64,000 bases of DNA from Pseudodesulfovibrio hydrargyri (lineage in GTDB: Bacteria > Desulfobacterota > Desulfovibrionia > Desulfovibrionales > Desulfovibrionaceae): assembly GCF_001874525.1 (NCBI RefSeq), contig NZ_LKAQ01000004.1, positions 1,805,406 to 1,869,405 of the forward strand, read 5' to 3'. The notes under the pieces are model-generated. The model was not told where the DNA came from, made no database searches, and was given only the letters and a program-made list of their open reading frames with translations. Below are positions 42,532 through 51,164 of this stretch, piece after piece; within the stretch, counting starts at the first letter, position 1; each line of letters begins with the position of its first letter. Position numbers and translations under genes: made by a program.

Positions 42532-43556
42532 GCCAGTTCACCATCAAGGACCTGGCCCGGACGCTGGGCGTGTCGCCGTCCACGGTATCCCGCGCCCTGC
42601 GCGGTCACCCGGACATCAGCCCGGCCACCAAGCAACGCGTGGCCGAGGCGGCCGAGAAGTATCACTACCACCCCAACCAGCTCGCCCAGTCCCTGCAGAA
42701 AAAACGCAGCAACGTCATCGGGGTCATCGTACCCGCCATTCGGCATCAATTTTTCTCCAGCGTCATAAGTGGGATAGAAGAACTCGCCTACGACAACGGC
42801 TATACCATCATGGTCTGCCAGTCCAACGAGACCCTGGCCCGCGAGATCCTCAACGTCCAGGCGCTGGTGGCCAACCGCGTGGCCGGGCTGCTCATCGCCA
42901 TCTCGTCCGAGACCACCTCCCACGAGCACCTCTCGCGGGCCATGCGCCAGCACGTGCCCCTGGTCCAGTTCGACCGGGTGGTGGAGGGACTGGACACCGG
43001 CAAGGTGGTGGTGGACGACTACGCGGCCTCCTACGGCGCGGTGGAGCATCTCATCCGGTCCGGCTACCGGCGCATCGGCCACATGGCCGGGCAGGACGGC
43101 ATCGCCCTGAACCGCAAGCGGTTCGAGGGGTACCGCGACGCGCTTGCGGCCCACGGCCTGCCGCTGGAGGAGAAGTTCCATCTGCACGGCGGGTATCGCG
43201 AGGAGGATGGGCGGGCCGGGGCCGAGCGCTATCTGGCCATGGACGAGCTGCCCGAGGCCATCCTGGCCATCAACGACCCGGTGGCCGTGGGCCTGTTCAC
43301 CCGGTTCAAGGAGGCCGGCGTGCGCATCCCGGCGGACGTGGCCCTGGTGGGCTTTTCCGACACCCCGGTGGCGGCGCTCATCGACCCGCCCCTGACAACG
43401 GTGCACCAGCCCGCCTTTGAAATGGGCCGGACCGCCGTGTCCCTGCTGCTGCGCCAGTTTGACGAGGGCGCGGACTTCGTGCCCGGGACCGTGGTGCTCA
43501 AGACCGAATTGCGCGTGCGGGGCAGCTCCGCCCCAAGGGGGGGATTATGCAACTGA
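42528..43556 (+). CDS. LacI-family transcription regulator of the gal operon
   Basis: A 342-residue repressor. The N-terminal helix-turn-helix TIKDLARTLGVSPSTVSRALRGHPDISPATKQRV (residues 5-38) is complete, followed by the hinge YHPNQLAQSLQKKRS and a ribose-binding-like effector domain (VGFSDTPVAALIDPPLTTVHQP is typical). Placed between galK and galM with overlaps on both sides, it most likely senses galactose or a derivative and binds the palindrome at 40045, so it regulates its own operon. Target and effector are inferred. Confidence 0.9.
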   Translation: MSQFTIKDLARTLGVSPSTVSRALRGHPDISPATKQRVAEAAEKYHYHPNQLAQSLQKKRSNVIGVIVPAIRHQFFSSVISGIEELAYDNGYTIMVCQSNETLAREILNVQALVANRVAGLLIAISSETTSHEHLSRAMRQHVPLVQFDRVVEGLDTGKVVVDDYAASYGAVEHLIRSGYRRIGHMAGQDGIALNRKRFEGYRDALAAHGLPLEEKFHLHGGYREEDGRAGAERYLAMDELPEAILAINDPVAVGLFTRFKEAGVRIPADVALVGFSDTPVAALIDPPLTTVHQPAFEMGRTAVSLLLRQFDEGADFVPGTVVLKTELRVRGSSAPRGGLCN

Positions 43557-44599
43557 GTTCGCGTCCCTTCGGCACAACCCGGGACGGCGTTCCGGTGGAA
43601 CTGTACACCCTGTCCAACGCGGCGGGCATGGAAGCGGACATCGCCACTTTCGGCGGCGCGCTGGTCCGGCTGACCGCGCCCGACCGGGACGGGAACCTGG
43701 CCGACGTGGTCCTGGGCTACGACGATCTGGACGGCTACCTGGACGACCAATGCTATTTCGGCAGGCTGGTGGGCCGCGTGGCCAACCGCATCGGCGGGGC
43801 GCGCCTGGTCCTGGACGGGCGGGAGTACGCGCTGGACCGCAACAACGGCCGCCACCACCTGCACGGCGGGGCGGGCGGGTTCCACAGCCGGGTCTGGAAG
43901 GCGGAGCCCATCGAGACCCGGGTCGGGCCCGCGCTGGTCCTGCGCCACGAGAGCCCGGACGGGGACCAGGGCTATCCCGGCAACCTCGCGGTCTCGGCCA
44001 TCTACACCCTGACAGGCGACGGTCTGCGCCTGGATTTTTCGGCGGCCACGGACAAGACCACGGCGGTCAACCTGACCGCCCACTCCTATTTCAACCTGAG
44101 CGGGAGGCCGGGCGAGGACTGCCTGGGCCACGTCCTGACCATTCCGGCACGCCGCTGCCTGGAGACGGACGCGGAACTGATCCCCACCGGGTGCCTGGCC
44201 GAGGTGGCCGGGACGCCCCTCGATTTCAAGGCCGGGGTTGCCATCGGCGCGCGCATCCGGCAGGATTTCCTGCCCCTCGTGAACGGCCACGGCTACGACC
44301 ACTGCTACGTGCTCGACAGCCGGGCCGGGCTGCGGCCGGCGGCCTCGGTGGTCGAACCGGTCTCGGGCCGGGGCCTGGAGGTCCTGACCACGCAGCCGTG
44401 CGTCCAGTTCTATTCCGGCAATCACATCCCGGAAGGCTTGCCCGGCAAGGGCGGCGCGGTTTATGCTGAGCGGTCGGGACTGTGCCTCGAGCCCCAGGGG
44501 TTCGTGGACGCACCCGGGCACGCCCCCTTCCCGGAGGTCGCGCTGCGCCCGGGCGAGGCGTACAGGCAAACGATTTTGTACAGGTTTTTCGTGAAGTAG
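43547..44599 (+). CDS. galM: Galactose mutarotase (aldose 1-epimerase)
   Basis: A 350-residue enzyme that interconverts alpha and beta galactose before phosphorylation by GalK. The catalytic segments NNGRHHLHGGAGGFHSRVW (near residue 103), LTAHSYFNLSG with the proton-donor His (near 183) and the glutamate-bearing end PQGFVDAPGHAPF (near 308) are present. It overlaps the lacI gene by 10 nt. The ABC importer genes follow after 36 bp, joining sugar uptake to breakdown. Confidence 0.93.
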   Translation: MQLSSRPFGTTRDGVPVELYTLSNAAGMEADIATFGGALVRLTAPDRDGNLADVVLGYDDLDGYLDDQCYFGRLVGRVANRIGGARLVLDGREYALDRNNGRHHLHGGAGGFHSRVWKAEPIETRVGPALVLRHESPDGDQGYPGNLAVSAIYTLTGDGLRLDFSAATDKTTAVNLTAHSYFNLSGRPGEDCLGHVLTIPARRCLETDAELIPTGCLAEVAGTPLDFKAGVAIGARIRQDFLPLVNGHGYDHCYVLDSRAGLRPAASVVEPVSGRGLEVLTTQPCVQFYSGNHIPEGLPGKGGAVYAERSGLCLEPQGFVDAPGHAPFPEVALRPGEAYRQTILYRFFVK

Positions 44600-44635
44600 C
44601 GCAGCAGTGCGCACAGGCAAAAAGAGACGGTCAAC

Positions 44636-45733
44636 ATGGCTAACGTGCAATTGAAGAAAGTGGTCAAGCGGTACGGCGACGTGGAAGTGGTCCACGGTAT
44701 CGATCTCGACATCCCGGACAACGAGTTCATCGTCCTGGTCGGCCCTTCGGGCTGCGGCAAGTCCACGGTGCTGCGCATGATCGCGGGGCTGGAAAAGATA
44801 TCCGGCGGCGAGGTGTTCATCGGCGGCAGGCTGGTCAACCAGGTCTCGCCCAAGGACCGCAACGTGGCCATGGTCTTCCAGAACTACGCCCTGTATCCGC
44901 ACATGTCCGTGCGCGACAACATGGGCTTTTCCCTGAAGATGCGCGGCCAGGGCGCGGACGAGATCGGGGCCAAGGTGGACGAGGCGGCCCGCGTTCTGGA
45001 GCTGACCCCGTATCTCGACCGCAAGCCGTCCGAGCTGTCAGGCGGCCAGCGCCAGCGCGTGGCCATGGGCAGGGCCATCGTCCGCCAGCCGGACGTCTTC
45101 CTGTTCGACGAGCCCCTGTCCAACCTGGACGCCCAGCTGCGCACCCAGATGCGCATGGAATTGCGCAAGATGCACATGAAGCTGGCGACCACGACCATCT
45201 ACGTGACCCACGACCAGATCGAGGCCATGACCCTGGCCGACCGCATCGTCATCCTCAAGGACGGCCACATCCAGCAGGTGGGCACGCCCATCGACGTGTT
45301 CGAGCGGCCCGCCAACGCGTTCGTGGCCCGGTTCATCGGCAACCCGCCCATGAACATCCTGGAGGGCACCTTCCGGGTGGAGGACGGACGCCGCTACGTC
45401 CAGGCCGGGCCGTCCAAGTTCCCGGTGGCCGAGGCCCAGGGCGGCCCCCTTCAGGACGGCTCGCCCGTGCTCGCGGGCATTCGCCCGGACTCCATCAAGA
45501 TGGGCGACCGCATCGAGAAGCTGCCCGAGGAGTGGATGTGCCAGGGCGAGGTGGTTGTCTCCGAGATTCTCGGCGGGCACTCCCACCTGGAGATCGTGGT
45601 GGACGGCGAGAACGAACTCATCGCCGAGGTCGAGGGCAGGGTGGTGGCCCACCCCGGCGAGATCGTGCCCATCGGCTTCGAATTCAACCGGATGGTCCTG
45701 TTCGACCCGGAGACGAAAGAGGCGATTTATTAA
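44636..45733 (+). CDS. Sugar ABC transporter ATPase (UgpC/MalK type)
   Basis: A 365-residue ATPase for a carbohydrate importer. Walker [10 protein letters not shown] (near residue 38), signature [14 protein letters not shown], Walker [13 protein letters not shown] and the switch His in VTHDQ are intact. The C-terminal 120 residues form the TOBE/regulatory domain of the CUT1 family ([16 protein letters not shown]). It should power the permeases encoded downstream. No clear ribosome site beyond an AGAGA stretch is seen before the ATG. Confidence 0.93.
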   Translation: MANVQLKKVVKRYGDVEVVHGIDLDIPDNEFIVLVGPSGCGKSTVLRMIAGLEKISGGEVFIGGRLVNQVSPKDRNVAMVFQNYALYPHMSVRDNMGFSLKMRGQGADEIGAKVDEAARVLELTPYLDRKPSELSGGQRQRVAMGRAIVRQPDVFLFDEPLSNLDAQLRTQMRMELRKMHMKLATTTIYVTHDQIEAMTLADRIVILKDGHIQQVGTPIDVFERPANAFVARFIGNPPMNILEGTFRVEDGRRYVQAGPSKFPVAEAQGGPLQDGSPVLAGIRPDSIKMGDRIEKLPEEWMCQGEVVVSEILGGHSHLEIVVDGENELIAEVEGRVVAHPGEIVPIGFEFNRMVLFDPETKEAIY

Positions 45734-45787
45734 ATTTGCGGTTCGACAACCGTTTGATTTGCTTGATATCTGATTGTCCGAAGTGGA

Positions 45788-45797
45788 GTTTGCAAAC
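45788..45797. promoter_or_regulatory. Small palindromes before the sugar-binding-protein gene
   Basis: GTTTGCAAAC is a perfect 10-bp palindrome 15 nt before the ATG. CAACCGTTTG, near 45747-45756, resembles half of the gal operator. The 79-bp gap may hold a second promoter or regulator site; no clear promoter is seen. Confidence 0.3.
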
Positions 45798-45812
45798 CTT
45801 TAGGAGGTACGT

Positions 45813-47069
45813 ATGAAAAAGGCTTTTGCGAAAATGTTGATCGTGTTCGCGGCCGCGCTGCTCATCGGCGCTCCGCAGGCGGCCCAGGCCAGCGATCTGA
45901 AGGGTGAACTGGAGATTTTCTCCTGGTGGGCAGGCGACGAAGGTCCGGCTCTGGACGCGTTGATCGAGATATACAAGAAAGAGAACCCCGGCGTGAAGGT
46001 CATCAACGCCACCGTGACCGGCGGTTCGGGCGTCAACGCCCAGGCCGTGCTCAAGACCCGCATGCTCGGCGGCGAGCCGCCGGATTCCTTCCAGGTCCAC
46101 GCCGGGCAGGAGCTCATCGGCACCTGGGTCAAGGCCGACCGCATGGAAGACCTGACCCCGCTGTTCAAGGAACAGGGCTGGCTGGACGCCTTCCCCGAAG
46201 GGCTGATCAAGCTGATCGGCACCGACAAGGGCATCTGGTCCGTGCCGGTCAACGTCCACCGCTCCAACGTCATGTGGTACATCCCGGCCAACCTGAAGAA
46301 GTGGGGCGTGCAGGCTCCCAAGACCTGGGACGACTTCCTGGCCATCGCGCCCAAGCTGAAGGCCGAGGGCGTGGTGCCCCTGGCCCTGGCCCAGAACTGG
46401 ACCGCCAACCACCTGTGGGAATCAGTGGCCCTGGCCTCCATGGGCGCGGACAACTGGGACGCCCTGTGGGCAGGGAAGCTGTCCTTCGACTCCCCCGAAG
46501 TGGTCAAGGCGTGGGAACTGTACGGCAAGGTCCTGCAGTACACCAATTCGGACGCCTCCTCCCTGTCCTGGCAGCAGGCCACGGACATGGTCGTGGACGG
46601 CCGCGCCGCCTTCAACATCATGGGCGACTGGGCCGCCGGCTACATGTCCACCACCAAGAAGCTCGCCCCGGGCGAGGGGTACGGCTGGCTGGCCTCTCCC
46701 GGCACCGAGGGCACCTTCATGTTCCTGGCCGACTCCTTCGGCCTGCCCAAGGGCTCCCCGCACCGCGACAACGCCGTCGCCTGGCTGAAGGTCCTGGGCT
46801 CCCAGGAGGGCTCGGACGCCTTCAACCCGCTCAAGGGGTCCATCTCGGCGCGCAAGGACTCGGACCTGTCCAAGTACAACGCGTACTCCCAGTCCGCGGC
46901 CAAGGACTGGAACAGCAACCGCGTGGTCGGTTCCCTGGTCCACGGCGTGGCCGCCAACGACACCTTCAAGAACGGTTTCGCCTCCATCATGGAGATGTTC
47001 CTGAAGGCCAAGAACCCCCAGGCCGCTGCCAAGGCGTGCGCGCAGCTCGCCAAGAAAGCCGGCATCTAG
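45813..47069 (+). CDS. Glucose/galactose-type sugar-binding protein of ABC importer
   Basis: A 418-residue exported protein. Residues 1-26 are a signal peptide ending AQA before [19 protein letters not shown]. The mature part has the CUT1 fold of glucose/mannose-binding proteins of the GtsA type, with [33 protein letters not shown] and [11 protein letters not shown], including Trp residues likely to stack on sugar. An AGGAGG 7 nt before the ATG gives strong translation. Gene order and the gal enzymes upstream point to galactose or glucose as ligand; this is inferred. Confidence 0.92.
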   Translation: MKKAFAKMLIVFAAALLIGAPQAAQASDLKGELEIFSWWAGDEGPALDALIEIYKKENPGVKVINATVTGGSGVNAQAVLKTRMLGGEPPDSFQVHAGQELIGTWVKADRMEDLTPLFKEQGWLDAFPEGLIKLIGTDKGIWSVPVNVHRSNVMWYIPANLKKWGVQAPKTWDDFLAIAPKLKAEGVVPLALAQNWTANHLWESVALASMGADNWDALWAGKLSFDSPEVVKAWELYGKVLQYTNSDASSLSWQQATDMVVDGRAAFNIMGDWAAGYMSTTKKLAPGEGYGWLASPGTEGTFMFLADSFGLPKGSPHRDNAVAWLKVLGSQEGSDAFNPLKGSISARKDSDLSKYNAYSQSAAKDWNSNRVVGSLVHGVAANDTFKNGFASIMEMFLKAKNPQAAAKACAQLAKKAGI

Positions 47070-47076
47070 CTAGAAT

Positions 47077-48261
47077 ATGAACCAGCCGCGCCGCGCCGGG
47101 AAAGCTCCCGGCACGGCGCGGCCCGACCAACCGGATTTGCCTATGCGGGAAGCCTCGCTCGATAAACTGAAAGCGTTCCTGACGCTTCTGCCGTCCATGA
47201 TCCTCGTCGGCGTCTTCGTCTACGGGTTCATCGGCAACACCATCTGGACCTCCATGACCGACTGGGGCGGCTCGGGCGCCATGGCGCTCGAACCGCAGAA
47301 GCATTTCGTCGGCCTGGAGAACTACATTGATCTGTTCACCGGATTTCTGGGCGGCAATTTTCGCCAGGACCTGGTCAACGCGGTCTACTATTCGGTCATG
47401 CTCCTGGCCGGGGCCGTGGGCCTGGGCATGTTCATCGCCATCCTGCTCGACCAGAAGCCCAAGGGCGAGGACCTGCTGCGGACCATCTTTCTCTACCCCA
47501 TGTCCCTGTCCTTCATCGTCTCCGGGACCATCTGGCGCTGGCTGCTCGCCCCCCAGGGCGGAGTCAACGTCCTGCCCAAGTATCTCGGTTTCGAGCCGCT
47601 GACCTTCAAGTGGCTGTCCAGCCAGTCGGCCGTCCTGGTCTTCAACTGGCAGGACATCCTGCGCATCCTGGTCTACGTGGCGGCCTTCATCCTGATCCTG
47701 GTCGGCGTGTTCAAGCTGAAGAAGGACGCGGGCCGGGCCATGAAGCGCTGGCTCATCCCCGGCATCGTGCTCGGGGCCCTGGTCTGGGTCTTCGGCTCCA
47801 TCCTTCCGGACGCCCTGTTCATGGAGGAGGAGCACGGCTTCAACCTGGCCACGCTGGGCATCATCATCGCCACCATCTGGCAGTACTCGGGCTACACCAT
47901 GGCCCTGTACCTGGCCGGGTTCAACGGCATATCCCAGGACCTGCGCGACGCGGCCATGCTCGACGGCGCGTCCCACGCGGGCTACTACCGCCACGTGGCC
48001 ATCCCCATGCTCAAACCGATCACCATCTCGGCGGTGATCATATTGTCCCACATCTCGCTGAAGATGTTCGACCTGATCTTCGCCATGACCGGGCCGGACA
48101 ACGCGGCCACCGGCCACCCCGCACTGAACATGTACCTGACCACCTTCCGGGGCAACGAGTTCTCCAAGGGCGCGGCCATCGCCATCGTCCTGTTCCTCAT
48201 CGCGGCCATGTTCATCGTGCCCTACCTGGTCGGCCAATACCGCCAGCAGGGGAGGCGCTAG
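47077..48261 (+). CDS. Sugar ABC transporter permease 1 (GtsB type)
   Basis: A 394-residue inner-membrane permease. It has about eight helices; the coupling loop is DLRDAAMLDGASHAGYYRHVAIPML near residue 290 (EAA motif). It is about 90 residues longer than MalF-like minimal permeases, because of a loop and an extra helix around 200-250 (LILVGVFKLKKDAGRAMKRW), as seen in GtsB homologues. It begins 7 nt after the binding-protein stop and ends directly at the next start. Confidence 0.9.
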   Translation: MNQPRRAGKAPGTARPDQPDLPMREASLDKLKAFLTLLPSMILVGVFVYGFIGNTIWTSMTDWGGSGAMALEPQKHFVGLENYIDLFTGFLGGNFRQDLVNAVYYSVMLLAGAVGLGMFIAILLDQKPKGEDLLRTIFLYPMSLSFIVSGTIWRWLLAPQGGVNVLPKYLGFEPLTFKWLSSQSAVLVFNWQDILRILVYVAAFILILVGVFKLKKDAGRAMKRWLIPGIVLGALVWVFGSILPDALFMEEEHGFNLATLGIIIATIWQYSGYTMALYLAGFNGISQDLRDAAMLDGASHAGYYRHVAIPMLKPITISAVIILSHISLKMFDLIFAMTGPDNAATGHPALNMYLTTFRGNEFSKGAAIAIVLFLIAAMFIVPYLVGQYRQQGRR

Positions 48262-49089
48262 ATGACCGCCCGGAAATTCACCCTCGGCAACGTGTTCCTG
48301 TACGGAACCCTGGCCCTGCTGTCCCTGTTCTTCCTCATGCCCGCCTATATGGCGGCCGTGACCGCCCTGAAGCTGCCCGCGGACATCAGTCTGCCCACGG
48401 CCTGGGAATGGCCGTCCGTGGTCAACTGGTCGAGCTTCTCCGACGCCCTGGCCAAGCTCAGGCCGGACTTCATCAACTCGCTCATCCTGACCATCTGCGG
48501 CACGGCGGGCTCCACGGTGCTCGGTTCGCTCAACGGGTACGTCTTCTCCAAGTGGAAGTTCAAGGGCTCGGACGTGATCTTCACACTGTTCCTGTTCGGC
48601 ATGTTCATCCCCTACCAGGTCATCCTGATCCCGCTGTTCCAGACCCTGCGGGCCATGAACCTGTACGGCGGCCTGCCCGGCCTGATCCTGGCCCACATAG
48701 TCTACGGGCTGCCGATCACCTCGCTCATCTTCCGCAACTTCTACGCCCAGATTCCCACGGCCCTGATCGAGTCGGCCCGGCTGGACGGCGCGGGTTTCTT
48801 CTCCATCTACCTGCGCATCGTCTTCCCTCTGTCCATCCCCGGGTTCGTGGTCACCTCCCTGTGGCAGTTCACCCAGATCTGGAACGAATTCCTGTGGGGC
48901 ATCTGCCTGACCCGCCACACGGCCAACCCCATCACCGTGGGCCTGGCCAACCTGGCGGGCGGCCAGGCCGTCACCTGGAACCTCCCCATGGCCGGCTCCA
49001 TTTTGGCCGCCTTGCCGGTGCTGGCCATCTACATCTTCCTAGGAAGGTACTTCATCCGGGGCTTGTTGGCCGGTTCTGTGAAGGAGTAG
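48262..49089 (+). CDS. Sugar ABC transporter permease 2 (GtsC type)
   Basis: A 275-residue permease with six helices and the EAA loop [27 protein letters not shown] near residue 170. It forms the channel with permease 1. Its ATG follows the permease 1 TAG with no gap. It is the last gene of the galactose uptake and use operon. A palindromic R1 element begins 7 nt after its stop, then a strong terminator at 49279. Confidence 0.93.
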   Translation: MTARKFTLGNVFLYGTLALLSLFFLMPAYMAAVTALKLPADISLPTAWEWPSVVNWSSFSDALAKLRPDFINSLILTICGTAGSTVLGSLNGYVFSKWKFKGSDVIFTLFLFGMFIPYQVILIPLFQTLRAMNLYGGLPGLILAHIVYGLPITSLIFRNFYAQIPTALIESARLDGAGFFSIYLRIVFPLSIPGFVVTSLWQFTQIWNEFLWGICLTRHTANPITVGLANLAGGQAVTWNLPMAGSILAALPVLAIYIFLGRYFIRGLLAGSVKE

Positions 49090-49095
49090 GCCAGC

Positions 49096-49216
49096 GGCTT
49101 CCGATAGCGGGCCATCTGCACATTTTTTCCGGCGGGCGCTGATCCTCGCGTAGACGGCTACGCTGCGGTCAGCGCCCGCCGGAAGAAAATGCACAGCTGA
49201 CCCACTCTCGAAAGCC
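49096..49216. repeat. Palindromic repeat element R1, copy 2
   Basis: This 121-bp copy has the outer arm GGCTTCCGATAGCGGGCC and its partner CTCTCGAAAGCC, plus the loop CGTAGACGGCTACG, as in copy 1 (25554-25672). The inner stem is CCGGCGGGCGCTGA with TCAGCGCCCGCCGG, a perfect pair different from copy 1. Confidence 0.85.
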
Positions 49217-49230
49217 TATCCCGGGCGCGG

Positions 49231-49277
49231 GGGACTGAGCCGCTGTCGGGTACTGCGCACCCGAATCGCTCCAAAGA
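49231..49277. repeat. Hairpin unit R2, copy 3
   Basis: GAGCCGCTGT, stem CGGGT/ACCCG, AATCGCTCCAAAGAG. It matches copy 1 in the flanks. Confidence 0.7.
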
Positions 49278-49278
49278 G

Positions 49279-49324
49279 AAGAAAAAGGGCCTCCGACTTG
49301 ATGAGAGTCGGAGGCCCTTTTCTT
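49279..49324. terminator. Bidirectional terminator after the sugar importer
   Basis: AAGAAAAAGGGCCTCCGACT pairs with AGTCGGAGGCCCTTTTCTT over a 7-nt loop, with a one-base bulge. A and T rich ends make it fit both strands. It closes the galactose operon. Confidence 0.9.
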
Positions 49325-49336
49325 GTGCGGCCAACC

Positions 49337-49455
49337 CCGCGAAGCGGCGATAAAAAAGTTTAGGAGGGGAGAGGGGATGGGGGGTCCGGGGGAAGGGGAG
49401 AGGGGAAGCCCTTTTCAAAGGGTTCCCCTCTCCCCTTCCCCCGGCCGCCGGAGGC
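49337..49455 (-). repeat. Gene-3'-end hairpin repeat R3
   Basis: CGCGAAGCGGCGATAAAAAAG, TTTAGGAGGGGAGAGGGGATG, then a long stem CCGGGGGAAGGGG.../...CCCCTTCCCCCGG around CTTTTCAAA with one mismatch, ending GGCCGCCGGAGGC. It lies beyond the 3' end of the minus-strand small cysteine protein gene. Confidence 0.82.
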
Positions 49456-49466
49456 GCGGTAAAGGA

Positions 49467-49498
49467 AAAGGCCCGGACGGGTGTCCGGGCCTTTTTTT
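49467..49498. terminator. Terminator of the small cysteine protein gene
   Basis: AAAGGCCCGGAC and GTCCGGGCCTTT make a perfect 12-bp stem over GGGT, flanked by A and T runs. It is 25 bp from the stop of the minus-strand gene. Confidence 0.88.
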
Positions 49499-49522
49499 GG
49501 TGTATCTGTTTGGTCGGGGGTC

Positions 49523-49651
49523 CTAGTTGCGGTCGCGGTCTTCCTCTTCGGAAGAACGTTCGTCCTTGCTCTCCGAGACGTTTTCATCCCACAGCCCGCA
49601 GCTGTGATCGATGCAGGAGAGGCACGGTCCGGGATAATCCATGTTGGGCAT
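49523..49651 (-). CDS. Small cysteine-containing acidic peptide
   Basis: A 42-residue peptide, MPNMDYPGPCLSCIDHSCGLWDEN, then a highly charged Ser/Glu/Asp/Arg tail. Three Cys (CxxCxxxxC) close to each other could bind metal or form a redox pair. An excellent AGGAGG 5 nt before ATG and a dedicated terminator support it as a gene. The family and role are not recognised. Confidence 0.6.
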   Translation of the reverse strand: MPNMDYPGPCLSCIDHSCGLWDENVSESKDERSSEEEDRDRN

Positions 49652-49796
49652 AGTCGCCTCCTGGGTATAGGTACGGAAAGGCCCGACGCGAAACGCCGAG
49701 CTGATCACACTTGAGCATACGTGATAAATAAGCACCAAACCGGACTTGGCAAGGACTGGTGCGAAAAAAAGTGTGGCCCGGGGAAGGGAAGGTCGG

Positions 49797-50525
49797 CTAG
49801 GCGTGTTTCTGGCAGTATTTGAGGAACTTCTGCGCTTCGACGAAGGCGGGGTTGATCTTCAGGGCCTGTTCGAGGTTGGTCACGCAGTGGTCATTGTGCC
49901 CTTTTTCGAAATAGACGCGGGCCAGGTTGAAGTAGACGTTCTCGTCGGTGTCCACGATCTCCAGCGACTTCTCGTAGTAGCGGATGGACTCGTCGTAGTG
50001 GCCGTTTTTGCGCAGGGATATGCCGAAGGAGTTGAACTTTTGGCGGAACTCGAAGGTGAACGCCTCTTCCAGGCCGAGCAGGGTGTCCAGGACCTTCTTG
50101 AGCTTGTCGAAATCCTTTTTCTCGGAATAGACCTCGCCCAGCCCGTAGTGGGCCTCGATGTTCCTGTCGTCGATCATCAGGGCCTTGAGAAACTGCCGTT
50201 CGGCCTCATCCAGGTCGCCGTTGACAAAGGCGTCCTGGCCCATCTCGATCTTGCGCCGCAGGGTCTCCAGGGCCGGGACCGTATGCACCCGGTAGTAGGT
50301 CGGTTCCGGAGTATACTGCCTCAGGAAGTCCAACTCGCCGAGGACGCTGCGCACGCCCGAGGGGACGTGGTGCGCGTTGAGAGGCTGGATCTCGAACTGT
50401 TCGGGGGAGAGCTGGCGGGCGTACCAGTAGGTGACGTTCTCATGTCTGACGGAAGTGCCGCCTGTGCCCACATCGGCCTCGATCGACAATGAATATACAC
50501 CGAGAATAGCCGGATAATCGTCCAC
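49797..50525 (-). CDS. TPR-repeat protein
   Basis: A 242-residue soluble protein. The first 80 residues (MDDYPAILGVYSLSIEADVGTGGTSVRHENVTYWYARQL) are not of a known family to me. From about residue 85 there are three to four tetratricopeptide repeats, such as DAFVNGDLDEAERQFLKALMID and VYFNLARVYFEKGHNDHCVTNLEQAL. TPR units mediate protein contacts; the partner is unknown. The start is GTG at 50525 with AAGGGAG 9 nt upstream. It lies between the small cysteine gene and the Tad pilus genes, on its own. Confidence 0.8.
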   Translation of the reverse strand: MDDYPAILGVYSLSIEADVGTGGTSVRHENVTYWYARQLSPEQFEIQPLNAHHVPSGVRSVLGELDFLRQYTPEPTYYRVHTVPALETLRRKIEMGQDAFVNGDLDEAERQFLKALMIDDRNIEAHYGLGEVYSEKKDFDKLKKVLDTLLGLEEAFTFEFRQKFNSFGISLRKNGHYDESIRYYEKSLEIVDTDENVYFNLARVYFEKGHNDHCVTNLEQALKINPAFVEAQKFLKYCQKHA

Positions 50526-50629
50526 GGCTGAAGACTCCCTTATTGATCTTTCTGCATGTTCGGGCCGAAAGGAAAGTAATGCAGGTCAAGGCATATATCA
50601 ATACCAAATATTGATCGAGGGCGGAGTGG

Positions 50630-50669
50630 AGTCCCGAAAAAGGCCCTTGGTAGGGCCTTTTTCGGGACT
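50630..50669. terminator. Terminator of the left Tad operon
   Basis: A perfect 18-bp stem (AGTCCCGAAAAAGGCCCT and complement) with loop TGGT, A/T rich within the stem. It lies 14 bp past the tadE stop on the minus strand. Confidence 0.85.
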
Positions 50670-50683
50670 ATGGAAAAACCGGT

Positions 50684-51151
50684 TTAGTTGCACGGCTTCC
50701 AGGGCTCGTTGACCTTGCGGTCGAATCCCCGGAGCGGGATGGTGTCCGGCAGCAGCGGGGCGACCAGGGGGGTGAACGGCTCGTAGTTGTAGACCACGGC
50801 CACCTCGGCCAGTTGGCAGGGCGCGCCCGGGTCGTTGTCGATGCCGTCACCCGTGGCCCGCACGTCGGGCCAGGAGCGGACGGAGATCACTATGTTGGAC
50901 TGCTTCAGGGTGGTCAGCCCGGCCTGGGTGGCCTCGATGATGTCGTTCAGCCGGGTGCCCTCTTCCGCGCCCCGGCCGGTGGCGGCGTAGCGGGCGCCGA
51001 GCTGGGCGGCCTTCTGCACGGTCATGTATGCGTACACGGCATTGCCGCCTTCGATCACGGCCATGACGAGCATGAACAGGATGGGCAGGATCAGGGCGGT
51101 TTCCACGGCTGCCAACCCTGCTCGGCGGGTGTTGTTGCGGTTCTTGTGCAT
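50684..51151 (-). CDS. tadE: TadE-like pseudopilin of the Tad pilus
   Basis: A 155-residue minor pseudopilin. The N-terminal RRAGLAAVETALILPILFMLVMAVIEGG carries the TadE motif, with Glu at +5 after the likely prepilin peptidase cut, and one hydrophobic helix. A periplasmic domain follows (VQKAAQLGARYAATG). TadE/TadF pseudopilins start pilus assembly. It is the third gene of the left Tad operon, 13 nt after the von Willebrand gene; AAGGGAGG lies 7 nt before the ATG. Confidence 0.9.
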   Translation of the reverse strand: MHKNRNNTRRAGLAAVETALILPILFMLVMAVIEGGNAVYAYMTVQKAAQLGARYAATGRGAEEGTRLNDIIEATQAGLTTLKQSNIVISVRSWPDVRATGDGIDNDPGAPCQLAEVAVVYNYEPFTPLVAPLLPDTIPLRGFDRKVNEPWKPCN

Positions 51152-51164
51152 GGCTAAACCTCCC

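Larger units (their letters stand above)
49090..49522. other. Repeat-filled intergenic region after the sugar importer
   Basis: A 433-bp gap between convergent genes. In order: R1 copy 2, R2 copy 3, a strong bidirectional terminator, R3 and a second terminator. The order R1-R2-R3 is the same as at 25554-25979. No gene is supported. Confidence 0.75.

Noticed and set aside
25554..49216. Composite transposon bounded by the two R1 copies
   Set aside because: The copies are 23 kb apart with housekeeping genes in between, no transposase, and each copy is itself palindromic, so direct or inverted end repeats have no meaning.
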